From: an uncultured Prevotellaceae bacterium
Lineage (GTDB): Bacteria > Bacteroidota > Bacteroidia > Bacteroidales > Bacteroidaceae
DNA: 53,751 nucleotides
Direction of reading: 5' to 3'
NCBI GenBank assembly: GCA_902775605.1
Contig: CACYNE010000014.1
Coordinates: 1-53,751, forward strand
How positions within the stretch are numbered: the first letter of the stretch is position 1; every line of letters starts with the position of its first letter. Of the stretch, positions 36,678 through 45,557 are shown one piece after another. The notes beneath the pieces are model-generated. The model did no database searches. It was not told the DNA's origin and saw only the letters and a program-made list of their open reading frames with translations. The position numbers were made by a program, and so were the translations under genes.

Positions 36678-37172
36678 ATGAAAAAGATTGTTTTCTATTT
36701 ATCATTGGCCGTAACTTTTTTATGTTTTTCACAGACAGCGTCTGCCCAGTTGCCTGCCGTGACGCTGAAGACCATGGACGGACAAAGTGTCAAGACCGAC
36801 ACTCTGTCGAACAACGGCAAACCATTCATCATTGATTTCTTTGCCACCTGGTGTAAGCCCTGCAACCGCGAGCTTGATGCTATCAGCGAGGTGTATGCCG
36901 ACTGGCAGGAAGAGACGGGCGTGAAGATATTCGCCGTATCCATCGATCAGGCACAGAACATTCAGAAGGTAAAACCATTGGTCAGCAACCATGGATGGGA
37001 ATATGACGTGCTGCTCGACCCCAACAGCGACTTCCGCAAGGCCCTGGGCGCCCAGATGATTCCCTTTGTGGTGGTGTGCGACGGCAAAGGAAACATTGTC
37101 TATCGCCACAACGGCTATACCGATGGGGCAGAGGAGGAACTAATTGATAAGGTACGCGAACTCACGAAGTAA
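36678..37172 (+). CDS. TlpA-like periplasmic thioredoxin
   Basis: A 164-residue exported thioredoxin-fold protein, signal peptide ending near residue 24 (TASAQ). Active site WCKPC in FFATWCKPCNREL near residue 59, cis-Pro in QMIPFVVV. It is a TlpA/ResA-type disulfide reductase acting outside the cytoplasm. The next gene begins directly after its stop (TAAATG), so it is translated with the DUF6029 and Omp28 genes, two of which have CxxC motifs that could be its partners. Confidence 0.92.
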   Translation: MKKIVFYLSLAVTFLCFSQTASAQLPAVTLKTMDGQSVKTDTLSNNGKPFIIDFFATWCKPCNRELDAISEVYADWQEETGVKIFAVSIDQAQNIQKVKPLVSNHGWEYDVLLDPNSDFRKALGAQMIPFVVVCDGKGNIVYRHNGYTDGAEEELIDKVRELTK

Positions 37173-38753
37173 ATGAAACGACTCATCTTTTCTTTTATAA
37201 CTATCTGCTGCTCAGCGATGGGCTATGGTCAGCAGCAGGATGTCACCGTATCAGGAAGCATACAGAGCGACATGCTGTTATCGACACAGAACAAGGCCGA
37301 TGCCACTACTCATGACGATTTCATGACCAACACTTATGCTGATGTACTGCTGCAAAGCCAGTATATCGATGCAGGCACCCGCATGGAGTATCTGGAACAC
37401 CCGCTACCAGGCTTTGAGAATGACTTCAAAGGCTGGGGCGTGCCCCATTTCTGGATCAAGGGTAAATTAAATAAGGTAGAGCTGACTGCCGGCACTTTCT
37501 ATGAGCAGTTTGGCTCAGGCTTCATCCTTCGCAGTTATGAAGAGCGCTCGCTGGGCATCGATAACTCGCTGCTGGGTGGACGCATCGTACTCAAGCCCAT
37601 GAATGGCGTCACCCTCAAAGCCCTCTCGGGCAAGCAACGCCACTACTGGAATTGGGACGGCGGACTGGTGAGCGGTGCAGACGTCGAGGTGAGTCTCGAC
37701 GAGTGGTTCACAGGACTGCAACGTCACGACACACACCTAAGCCTTGGTGCCTCTTGGGTGAATAAATACGAGAAGGACGAGGATATCTTCGTAGATCCCA
37801 CCCATCGACTTAACCTGCCTGTGTATGTCAATGCCTGGGATGTCCGTGCCAACCTGAATAAAGGGGCGTGGGGACTCTTGGCAGAATACGCACAGAAGAC
37901 ACAAGATCCCTCGTTCGATAACAGCTATTCCTATGCCAACGGTCATGTAGCCATGCTCTCAGGCTCCTACTCCAAGAAAGGACTGAGCATTCTGCTCCAG
38001 GCCAAGCGTAGCGAGAATATGTCGTTCCGTAGTCAGCGCAGCCGTTTGGGCACGTCGATGTTCATCAACCACCTGCCTGCCTTCACCCTCGATCACACTT
38101 ACGCTCTCGCAGCCCTTTATCCCTATGCCACACAGTTGGCAGCAGGAGAATGGGCCTATCAAGGTGAGGTGGGTTATAACTTTAAGCGCAAGACGGTTCT
38201 GGGCGGTAAGTATGGCATGAACGTCAAACTGAACTACTCGTATGTCCGTGCCATCCAGAATGCCTGGCTTAAATGGGGCGACGCCACCTATTATCAGGAC
38301 CTGAACATCCAGTTGACGCGCCGCCTGACCAGTGACGTGAAGCTGAACCTCATGTATATGAACCAACGCTACAACAAGACCGTTGTTGAGGGCGAGGGTG
38401 GCATGATTCACTCTAATATCTTCGTGGCCGACGCCATGTTCCAACTGGCACGCACCACTAAGTTGCGCACAGAATTGCAATATCTCTCCACCCGTCAGGA
38501 CCAGAAAGATTGGGCTTTCGCTTTGGCAGAGCTCTCGCTGGCCCCCCACTGGATGATTACTGCCAGCGACCTGTGGAACCATGGTGATACCAAGACACAC
38601 TATTATCAGGGACAGGTGACCTATAGTCTTGACTCGCATCGTATCCAGCTGGGCTATGGTCGCACCCGTGCCGGCTACAACTGCTCGGGGGGTGTGTGCC
38701 GCTATGTGCCTGCCACCAAAGGTTTCACCCTGTCGTACAATTATAACTTTTAA
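37173..38753 (+). CDS. DUF6029 family outer-membrane protein
   Basis: A 526-residue exported protein with a signal peptide ending near residue 20 (MGYGQQ), followed by an alternating beta pattern across its whole length and ending in Tyr-Asn-Phe, as barrels do. The stretches TYADVLLQSQYIDAGTRMEYL and LTAGTFYEQFGSGFILRSYEE (each shortened here in sense only) fit DUF6029, a Bacteroidetes family of unknown role. It starts immediately after the thioredoxin stop. Two conserved cysteines near the C-terminus (NCSGGVCRY) could be a thioredoxin substrate. Confidence 0.8.
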   Translation: MKRLIFSFITICCSAMGYGQQQDVTVSGSIQSDMLLSTQNKADATTHDDFMTNTYADVLLQSQYIDAGTRMEYLEHPLPGFENDFKGWGVPHFWIKGKLNKVELTAGTFYEQFGSGFILRSYEERSLGIDNSLLGGRIVLKPMNGVTLKALSGKQRHYWNWDGGLVSGADVEVSLDEWFTGLQRHDTHLSLGASWVNKYEKDEDIFVDPTHRLNLPVYVNAWDVRANLNKGAWGLLAEYAQKTQDPSFDNSYSYANGHVAMLSGSYSKKGLSILLQAKRSENMSFRSQRSRLGTSMFINHLPAFTLDHTYALAALYPYATQLAAGEWAYQGEVGYNFKRKTVLGGKYGMNVKLNYSYVRAIQNAWLKWGDATYYQDLNIQLTRRLTSDVKLNLMYMNQRYNKTVVEGEGGMIHSNIFVADAMFQLARTTKLRTELQYLSTRQDQKDWAFALAELSLAPHWMITASDLWNHGDTKTHYYQGQVTYSLDSHRIQLGYGRTRAGYNCSGGVCRYVPATKGFTLSYNYNF

Positions 38754-38785
38754 AAGGTAAAAGGGTAAAAATAAAAAGGTAAAAG

Positions 38786-39595
38786 ATGAAGATTAAGATA
38801 TTCCTTTTCGCTCTCATTTGTTTCGCAACAACGGCCTGCGACCATATCTATGACGATGAACGTCTTATCTACGTGGAGCCAACACAACAGGACTCGATAG
38901 AGACTGACAGCGCTGCCACCTCTACCCTGCGCCACATTCTGCTGGAGGACTTCACTGGTCAGATGTGCGTCAACTGTCCGTTGGGCACAGAGGTGATAGA
39001 GCAGTTGCAAGAGGCTTATGACGACCGCATCATTGCTGTTGGCATTCATGGTGGTCCTCTGGGATTCAAGGGCAACGCCAGTACTATAGGTCTTGCCACA
39101 GACCTGGGCGATGAGTACTATAACCACTGGCAATTGGAATACCAGCCCGTGGGACTCATCAATCGCCACGGTGCCGTGAACTATCCCGACTGGATGACAA
39201 AAGTTAGAGAGGAACTGGCCAGAACCTCATCAGTCAGCATGGAACTGGAAGCCACACTCAGCGACAACCAGATGTCCATCAACGTCAAAGAGAGCAGTCT
39301 CAGCGAGGCTTACAACGGCAACCTGCAGGTGTGGGTACTTGAAGATAGCATCACCGCTACGCAGAAGATGCCCAATGGCTCGGCCAATAAGCAGTATGTC
39401 CATAACCATGTGTTACGCACAGCTGTCAACGGCAACTGGGGCGAAAGCGTCATCCTCAATACCAACGAGCCCAAGACGCACACCTATCAGTTGCCCGTGG
39501 ATACCAAATGGAACACGAACCATCTGAGCGTCGTAGCCTTTGTCTATAACGACAACGGCGTGGAACAAGCAATCAAAACATACATCAAACAATAA
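38786..39595 (+). CDS. Omp28-related lipoprotein
   Basis: A 269-residue lipoprotein with lipobox FATTAC, lipidated Cys near residue 18. The Omp28 domain is marked by LLEDFTGQMCVNCPLGTE near residue 55, a thioredoxin-fold CxxC, and continues with IIAVGIHGGPLG. Omp28 of Porphyromonas gingivalis is a surface adhesin-type protein, but the CVNC site suggests redox activity. Separated from the DUF6029 gene by a 32-base A/G-rich spacer; the next Omp28 gene follows after 13 bases. Confidence 0.88.
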   Translation: MKIKIFLFALICFATTACDHIYDDERLIYVEPTQQDSIETDSAATSTLRHILLEDFTGQMCVNCPLGTEVIEQLQEAYDDRIIAVGIHGGPLGFKGNASTIGLATDLGDEYYNHWQLEYQPVGLINRHGAVNYPDWMTKVREELARTSSVSMELEATLSDNQMSINVKESSLSEAYNGNLQVWVLEDSITATQKMPNGSANKQYVHNHVLRTAVNGNWGESVILNTNEPKTHTYQLPVDTKWNTNHLSVVAFVYNDNGVEQAIKTYIKQ

Positions 39596-39608
39596 AAAAC
39601 AAACCTGT

Positions 39609-41861
39609 ATGAAGAAATTTTTTACTTTGCTTTCGCTGTGCCTGCTGGCACTTTCAGCATCCGCACAGCAGTACGTCTTCACTGACAAGGAGGGAAATGT
39701 TCTGGAAGACGGAGTGACCATCACCTGCAACGAGGCCGAAGACGACGGTTTTGGAGGCATTGCCCTGTCGCCAGGCATCTCAGTCAAAAACGTCAATGCC
39801 AGCGAAGGCAGCCAACTCGCTATCGAGGCTACCATCTCGAAGATTGACAATGGCTCGGTACAGCTGTGCTTTCCCACCAACTGTCAGGTTTATAACGCCA
39901 CCGGCACCTATGAGCCCAGCGAGAAGGCTACCCTGGCCACAGGCGAGACAAAAGCGATTCAGACCGAGTGGCTGCCAGAGACCTATGGCGAGTGCACCGT
40001 TACCTATAAAGCCAAGGGATATACGGGCTTTGCCAGTGAGGTTTGTCGCACCGTCACCGTCAAATATATCTATGGTGAGCTCAATCCTACTCAGCAGGTA
40101 TGGTGGGGCTACGTCACCAACGACACAGAGAAGACTGGCCTTGGCGTAAAAACAGCCGACACCTACCACTGTGCCATCTTCATCCCTGGCAATCATGCCA
40201 TTGCTGCTGGAAAAGTTATCAAAGCCATCCGTTTTGGTCTGACAGCTCCTAACGCCACCGACGCTAAGGTATGGCTGGCATCGAGTCTGCCCACAACGGT
40301 CAATGCCAACAACACACTCCAGATGGTCACTGTTCCAGACAAGGAACTAGGCAAAGAGAATATTGATGTGGAGTTAACCAGCCCCTACACAATTTCTTCC
40401 ACAGGTGTCTATGTGGGTTATTCGTTTACCATTACCAAGACAAATACATCAGCCGACATGTATCCTATCCTCACTACTGGCAACGATGCCCCCAACGCAC
40501 TTCTCATTAAGACAGACCAGGCTGTGCCAAGTTGGAGTGACATGAATGGACAAGGTTTTGGTAGCCTTTTCCTGCAGGTTCAGCTCGAAGGTGAGTTCGC
40601 CGACAACACCGTTACTGCTGCCGACTTTGGAAATGCCTATGCCGCCCTCGGTGAGACGGGCACCGCTAAGATTTCTGTTACAAACGCAGGTGAGACACCT
40701 GTCAGCAACATTGACTATATTATCACCACCGATGGCGTGGCAAGTGCAGAGATGCATGCCAATGTGGCTAATCCCATTATGTTCAGCAACACAGGTACTG
40801 TTGAGATTACCATCCCCGCCGATGCCACCATTGGTAGCAAGGCCAAGACACTGAACATCACCAAGGTGAATGGCAACGACAATTCCAAGGCCGATGTAGC
40901 CACCAATTTCACCCTCATTACCTTGCCCGAGTTGGTAGAGCGCAACGTGGTTGTTGAGGAATATACGGGCACAGGCTGTGGCTGGTGTCCTCGCGGACTT
41001 ATTGGCATGGAAAATCTTCGCACCACGTATGGCGACCGCTTTGTGGGTATTGGCTTGCATCAATACAACAGCAGCGATGCCATGTATATCGCAAGCAATG
41101 CCTATGCATCACTCAGCTTCCAGGGTGCACCCTCATGCCGCATTGACCGTAAGAGCGAGATAGACCCCTATTATGGTTCAAACAATAGTATCCTTGATGA
41201 TTTTGCTGAGGAGATGGCTATTCCCGCTATGGCAAAGGTCAGCGTTAGCGGTACTGTTGACGAGGATCTGACCAAGGTGGATGCCAAGGCAGAGGTTGAG
41301 GCTTTATTGGATAACTCTAATTACACTCTGGAGTTTGTGGTTATCGGCGACGGACTCAAGGGTACCGGTTCAGCATGGAATCAGGCTAACTACTACACTC
41401 AGTATACTGCTAGTCAGTTGCCTGCCGACCTCGCCATCTTTGGAAATGGTGGTAAATATGGTAAGAGCACTATCACAGGTTGGGAGTTCAATGATGTGGC
41501 TCTCTGCAGCTCATACGTTAGTAACGTGAACAAGGCTCCTGCCCTTGGCACAATGTTAGGTGGCGAGAAGAAGGAGGCTGAGTACACTCTCACCCTGCCC
41601 ACCAAGGCCACGCTGAAGAATGCGCTGAAGAAGGATCAGCTCTATGTCATTGCCCTCGTCGTGGACAAGGACAAGACCATTGTCAACGCTGCCAAGACAA
41701 AGATTGAGGTGGCAGAGACTTCTGGCATCGAGTCCATTGAGACCGCCTCTGAGGTTGAGGGCTTCTATACCATTGACGGCAAGCGTCTTTCAGCTCCTGC
41801 CAAAGGTATGAACGTGGTGAAGATGACCAATGGTACAACCAAGAAGATTGTGATTCGCTAA
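39609..41861 (+). CDS. Large Omp28-related surface protein with sorting-like C-terminus
   Basis: A 750-residue exported protein. The ATG at 39609 (MKKFFTLLSLCLLALSASAQ) is chosen because it begins a perfect signal peptide; an in-frame extension back to 39540 has none. Residues ~140-420 are beta-sandwich modules. The Omp28 thioredoxin-like domain starts near residue 440 with VVEEYTGTGCGWCPRG. The C-terminus (SEVEGFYTIDGKRL...GMNVVKM..KKIVIR) is the common Bacteroidetes surface-sorting-like motif. It is last in the thioredoxin-DUF6029-Omp28 operon and followed by a bidirectional terminator. Confidence 0.87.
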   Translation: MKKFFTLLSLCLLALSASAQQYVFTDKEGNVLEDGVTITCNEAEDDGFGGIALSPGISVKNVNASEGSQLAIEATISKIDNGSVQLCFPTNCQVYNATGTYEPSEKATLATGETKAIQTEWLPETYGECTVTYKAKGYTGFASEVCRTVTVKYIYGELNPTQQVWWGYVTNDTEKTGLGVKTADTYHCAIFIPGNHAIAAGKVIKAIRFGLTAPNATDAKVWLASSLPTTVNANNTLQMVTVPDKELGKENIDVELTSPYTISSTGVYVGYSFTITKTNTSADMYPILTTGNDAPNALLIKTDQAVPSWSDMNGQGFGSLFLQVQLEGEFADNTVTAADFGNAYAALGETGTAKISVTNAGETPVSNIDYIITTDGVASAEMHANVANPIMFSNTGTVEITIPADATIGSKAKTLNITKVNGNDNSKADVATNFTLITLPELVERNVVVEEYTGTGCGWCPRGLIGMENLRTTYGDRFVGIGLHQYNSSDAMYIASNAYASLSFQGAPSCRIDRKSEIDPYYGSNNSILDDFAEEMAIPAMAKVSVSGTVDEDLTKVDAKAEVEALLDNSNYTLEFVVIGDGLKGTGSAWNQANYYTQYTASQLPADLAIFGNGGKYGKSTITGWEFNDVALCSSYVSNVNKAPALGTMLGGEKKEAEYTLTLPTKATLKNALKKDQLYVIALVVDKDKTIVNAAKTKIEVAETSGIESIETASEVEGFYTIDGKRLSAPAKGMNVVKMTNGTTKKIVIR

Positions 41862-41889
41862 GCCGGATCACAATCTACACCATAACAAG

Positions 41890-41919
41890 AATCCCCGCCA
41901 GCGCTCGCTGACGGGGATT
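41890..41919. terminator. Bidirectional terminator between Omp28 and PurF-like genes
   Basis: AATCCCCG pairs with CGGGGATT, with an inner CAGCG/CGCTG extension; serves the convergent genes on both strands. Confidence 0.88.
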
Positions 41920-41943
41920 ACTTTTATAATCGTATTTGATGTA

Positions 41944-43416
41944 TTATCCGAAGAATTCGCCCTCACCCTGCTGGTCGTAGCTGCTGCCATCGAAGCAGTG
42001 GGTGCACACCTGACTCTTTGGCAGGCCGATGCTCTCGATAAGATCCTCGATACGGGCAAACTTCAGTGAGGTGAGACCCAAGCGGCGGGCAATCTCCTCC
42101 ACCATGCGCTTGTATTCGGGCGAATCCGTCTTGGCATACAGGTCGAGCTTTGCCTTGTCATCGCCCTCAAAGTCGCGGATGATGCGACGGGTAATCAGCT
42201 CCAGGTCACTCTTACTATTGGTGAAGCCAATGAACGGACAGCCATAGACCAATGGAGGACAAGAGATACGCACATGAACCTCCTTGGCACCATTCTGTAC
42301 GAACTCGCGGGCATTGTCGCGCAATTGTGTACCACGCACAATAGAGTCATCACAGAACACCACGCGCTGATCCTTCAGCAGGGCAGCGTTGGGAATGAGC
42401 TTCATCTTGGCCACCAAGTCGCGACGGCTCTGGTTGCCAGGAGTAAACGAGCGGGGCCAGGTGGGAGTATATTTCAGCACGGCACGCTTGTAGGGGATGC
42501 CAGAGCCTTCGGCATAACCCAGTGCCATACCCACACCTGAGTCGGGAATACCGCACACCAGGTCGGCCTCGATATTATCGCGTTCGCCCATCATGTGACC
42601 GTTCTTTTCACGAACATATTCTGTATTGATACCCTCGTAGCACGAAGCAGGGAATCCGTAATATACCCACAGGAACGAGCAGATTTGACAGCGCTTGAAA
42701 GCAGGCTGCAGCACCTCGAAGCTGTCGGCATGCAGGCGAACAATCTCGCCAGGACCCAGATCGCGCACGGGTTTATAGTCTAAGTTAGGGAAACTGGTGG
42801 TCTCGCTGCTCACGGCGTAAGCCTTCTCCCAGTCGTCGGTGCCGATGGGTGACATCTTGTGCACCTCCTTGCGCCCAATGACGATAGGTGTGCGACCCAG
42901 AAAGTCGCGAGCAGCAATGATACCGTCCTCTGTCAGGATCAGCATCGAGCACGAGCCCTTGATTTTGCGATACACCATGTTGATACCTTCCACGAACGTA
43001 CTTCCCATATTGATGAGCAGTGCCACGAGTTCCGTCTGATTCAGGTTGTTGGCACTCTGTTCACTCAGGTGCATACGCTGTGCCAGCAGCTCGTCGGCAA
43101 TCTCGCGCAGGTTGTTAATCTTCGCCACGGTAACCACCGCATAACGTCCCAGATGTGAGTTGATGATGATAGGCTGTGGGTCGGTGTCGCTGATGACGCC
43201 CAAGCCCTGATTGCCAGAAAATTCGTGGAGTTCGTCTTCAAACTTTGAGCGGAAGTAGTCGCGCTCCAATGAGTGAATACTACGGCTAAAGCCTTTTTCT
43301 TTGTCGAAGGTCACAAGACCTGCACGTTTTGTACCAAGATGAGAGTTGTAGTCAGTCCCGTAAAACAAGTCGTTTACGCAATCTTTAGTGGAAATGGTTC
43401 CGAAAAATCCGCCCAT
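41944..43416 (-). CDS. PurF-like amidophosphoribosyltransferase lacking the glutaminase nucleophile
   Basis: A 490-residue cytoplasmic protein with the two-domain layout of PurF: N-terminal Ntn amidotransferase fold (1 to ~235) and C-terminal phosphoribosyltransferase (about 240-490). The PRPP loop VVFCDDSIVRGTQLR near residue 354 is intact. The N-terminus reads MGGFFGTIS where active PurF has MCGI, so the catalytic Cys1 is a Gly, and the Arg and Asn of the glutamine pocket (HVRYST and HNGNL motifs) are also not recognisable. It therefore should not hydrolyse glutamine; it may use ammonia or have another PRPP-dependent job. I recall close relatives across Bacteroidetes with the same start, so it is a stable family, not decay. 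Confidence 0.85.
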   Translation of the reverse strand: MGGFFGTISTKDCVNDLFYGTDYNSHLGTKRAGLVTFDKEKGFSRSIHSLERDYFRSKFEDELHEFSGNQGLGVISDTDPQPIIINSHLGRYAVVTVAKINNLREIADELLAQRMHLSEQSANNLNQTELVALLINMGSTFVEGINMVYRKIKGSCSMLILTEDGIIAARDFLGRTPIVIGRKEVHKMSPIGTDDWEKAYAVSSETTSFPNLDYKPVRDLGPGEIVRLHADSFEVLQPAFKRCQICSFLWVYYGFPASCYEGINTEYVREKNGHMMGERDNIEADLVCGIPDSGVGMALGYAEGSGIPYKRAVLKYTPTWPRSFTPGNQSRRDLVAKMKLIPNAALLKDQRVVFCDDSIVRGTQLRDNAREFVQNGAKEVHVRISCPPLVYGCPFIGFTNSKSDLELITRRIIRDFEGDDKAKLDLYAKTDSPEYKRMVEEIARRLGLTSLKFARIEDLIESIGLPKSQVCTHCFDGSSYDQQGEGEFFG

Positions 43417-43443
43417 AGTTGTTATCGCTGTTTAATTTGGGCG

Positions 43444-43451
43444 CAAAGGTA
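43444..43451 (-). promoter_or_regulatory. -7 box of the PurF-like gene promoter
   Basis: TACCTTTG on the minus strand, 27 bases upstream of the ATG. Confidence 0.72.
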
Positions 43452-43494
43452 CTAATAAATGAGCGAAATACAAAAGGAAAACGAATTTTTTTCG

Positions 43495-43502
43495 TAATTT
43501 TG
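43495..43502 (+). promoter_or_regulatory. -7 box of the MFS gene promoter
   Basis: TAATTTTG ending 8 bases before the ATG at 43511, so the message would have a leader of only a few bases. Confidence 0.68.
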
Positions 43503-43510
43503 CACCCATC

Positions 43511-44743
43511 ATGACACAAGACAGACTTTGGAATCGCAACTACTGTAAGGTGATGGCAGCCAACTTCGCTTTGTTTTTCGCCTTCTATGTGCTGACGCCG
43601 CTGTTGCCCCTCTACCTGAGCGAGCACTTCGGAGCCACAAAGGATGTGATAGGACTGGTGCTCTCGGGCTATACCATCACGGCCCTGGTGATTCGTCCGT
43701 TCAGTGGTTATGTGGTCGATTCTTTTCCACGAAAGACGGTCCTCATGGTCTGCTTCTCGGCCTTTGCCATCTTCTTTGCCGGCTATCTAGCCGCCTCCAC
43801 CCTGTTTCTGTTTACCCTTGTCAGAACGCTGCATGGCGGCCCCTTTGGTGCCTTGACGGTGGCCAACAGCACCGTTGCCATCGACGTGTTGCCCAGTAGC
43901 CGACGCACTGAGGGCATAGGTTATTATGGGCTGTCGAACAATCTGGCGATGGCCATCGCCCCCACTGTGGGCATTTTCATCTATAAGTTCACCAACAACT
44001 TTGAGTTGATTTTCTGGCTAGCCCTGATTGTGGCCTGCGCCGGCTGGCTCACCGATGCCACCGTCAAGGTCAAGAGCCGAACGCCAGACACCATCGAAAG
44101 GAAAGCCATGTCGCTCGACCGCTTCTTCCTGCTACGTGGATGGCTTCTGGGCATCAATATGGTGGCTTTTGGCTTCAGCTTTGGCGTGCTGAGCAATTAC
44201 CTAGCCATCTATGGCAAAGAGGTGATGGGTATCACGGGTGGCACGGGCACCTATTTCATGCTGTGTTCCGTAGGCCTGATATTGTCACGCCTGCAAGGCG
44301 GAAAGACCCTGCGCCAAGGCCTTCTGACGCATAATGCTGGTACGGGAATGGTCATCTCGCTGGTGGGTTACACCTTATTTATAATACTGCCCACACTCCA
44401 TCAATGGTCGCTTGTCAGTTACCAGTGGTCTCTCATCCTCGGCTACTATGGTTCAGCACTCCTCATAGGTTTGGGTAATGGACACATGTGGCCTGCCTTC
44501 CAAAACATGACCATCTGTGTGGCCAGCAACAGTCAGCGAGGCACTGCCAACAGCACCATCCTCGTGTCGTGGGACCTGGGTATGGGACTGGGCATTCTAC
44601 TGGGAGGCGTTATCAGCGAACTCCTAGGCTATTCTGCCGCCTTTTGGACCGTTGTCCTGGTCAATTCTGCCGGCGTGTTCCTTTTCTTCATAGCCACAAA
44701 ATCATTTTTCTTGAAAAGAAACCAGAACGCATCGGTGTATTAA
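43511..44743 (+). CDS. MFS transporter, drug/sugar efflux type
   Basis: A 410-residue inner-membrane transporter with twelve predicted helices. The loop after helix 2 (GYVVDSFPRKTVL) carries the MFS G-x3-D-x2-R/K-R motif, and helix 4 has FTLVRTLHGGPFGALT. It resembles the YhhS/arabinose-efflux type of 12-helix exporters; the substrate is unknown. It has its own promoter, divergent from the PurF-like gene. The 222-base gap after it shows an A/T-rich stretch and the fimbrial promoter, but no clear terminator. Confidence 0.86.
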   Translation: MTQDRLWNRNYCKVMAANFALFFAFYVLTPLLPLYLSEHFGATKDVIGLVLSGYTITALVIRPFSGYVVDSFPRKTVLMVCFSAFAIFFAGYLAASTLFLFTLVRTLHGGPFGALTVANSTVAIDVLPSSRRTEGIGYYGLSNNLAMAIAPTVGIFIYKFTNNFELIFWLALIVACAGWLTDATVKVKSRTPDTIERKAMSLDRFFLLRGWLLGINMVAFGFSFGVLSNYLAIYGKEVMGITGGTGTYFMLCSVGLILSRLQGGKTLRQGLLTHNAGTGMVISLVGYTLFIILPTLHQWSLVSYQWSLILGYYGSALLIGLGNGHMWPAFQNMTICVASNSQRGTANSTILVSWDLGMGLGILLGGVISELLGYSAAFWTVVLVNSAGVFLFFIATKSFFLKRNQNASVY

Positions 44744-44910
44744 CCACAGGGCTCCGATGGCTGGTTGTCAATGAATAGAAAAATATATCAGTTCAGGAAA
44801 ACCAAGGCAATATGTTGCGTTTTTTATTTAATTTCTGCCTTGAAAACCGCGTGTTTTTTGTTTTTTTTTTAGAAAAATAGCACATTTTATTGAAAAAATT
44901 GTTCAAAACA

Positions 44911-44942
44911 TTTGCTCAGTATAAAATTTTTCTATACTTTTG
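44911..44942 (+). promoter_or_regulatory. Promoter of the fimbrial operon
   Basis: TTTG (44911-44914), 20 bases, TACTTTTG (44935-44942); leader about 18 bases. No invertible-repeat pair around it is apparent, so phase variation is not suggested. Confidence 0.82.
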
Positions 44943-44965
44943 TGACGTAAATCTAAAATATAAAG

Positions 44966-45538
44966 ATGCTCAAAAAATTAATCATACTCATCCTGCTATT
45001 TGTTGGCACAATCATTCCACCAACTTATGCACAGCATTTAGCCATCAACAACAACTTGTTGTTTGATGCAGCAGGGGCGTTGTCAGCTGGTGTGGAAGTT
45101 CCACTTTCCAAAATGACATCAATAGAGGCTTACGGTAGTTTGCGTCCCTGGAAAAGAGGCGAAACGAGTGTTCACAAGCACTGGTCTGTTCAAACACAGT
45201 TCAGAATATGGCCCTGCCAGGTGATGAACGGCTTCTTCTTCGGCCCGTATTTCCACTTCAGCGAATTCAACCTGGGCAATCACGACCTGTTCTTTGGTCT
45301 GCTCAAGGGACTGAAGCCCAATCGCTACGAAGGATGGCTCGTGGGCGGCGGCATTGGTGCCGGTTATGAGTATCCCATTGCCAAGCACTGGAACATCGGT
45401 GCCGAGGTGGGCATAGGCTACACCTTCATCAAGGCCAAAAAGTACGACTGCGAAGTGTGTGGCAAGGAGAAAGACAGCGAACGATACAACTATGTGGGCG
45501 TATCGCGGTTAGGTCTCAGTATCATCTATGTATTTTAA
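44966..45538 (+). CDS. DUF3575 family outer-membrane protein of the fimbrial operon
   Basis: A 190-residue exported protein, signal peptide ending near residue 23 (TYAQ). AINNNLLFDAAGALSAGVEVP and GYEYPIAKHWNIGAEVGIGYTF mark DUF3575, a small beta-barrel-like family found with Bacteroidales Mfa/Fim fimbrial genes. The extra Cys pair near the end (DCEVCGKE) is notable because the operon also encodes a thioredoxin-fimbrillin fusion. First gene of the operon, 19 bases before the DUF3868 gene. Confidence 0.88.
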   Translation: MLKKLIILILLFVGTIIPPTYAQHLAINNNLLFDAAGALSAGVEVPLSKMTSIEAYGSLRPWKRGETSVHKHWSVQTQFRIWPCQVMNGFFFGPYFHFSEFNLGNHDLFFGLLKGLKPNRYEGWLVGGGIGAGYEYPIAKHWNIGAEVGIGYTFIKAKKYDCEVCGKEKDSERYNYVGVSRLGLSIIYVF

Positions 45539-45557
45539 CCCCAAAATCTGTTGAAAC

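Noticed and set aside
37959-38639. Long open frame opposite the DUF6029 gene
   Set aside because: A shadow frame; no promoter or ribosome site, and the plus strand has clear operon continuity.
39540-39608. In-frame upstream start for the second Omp28 gene
   Set aside because: It lies within the previous gene and would bury a perfect signal peptide that starts at 39609.
44880-44965. Invertible promoter controlling the fimbrial operon
   Set aside because: No inverted-repeat pair flanks the promoter and no recombinase gene is nearby.
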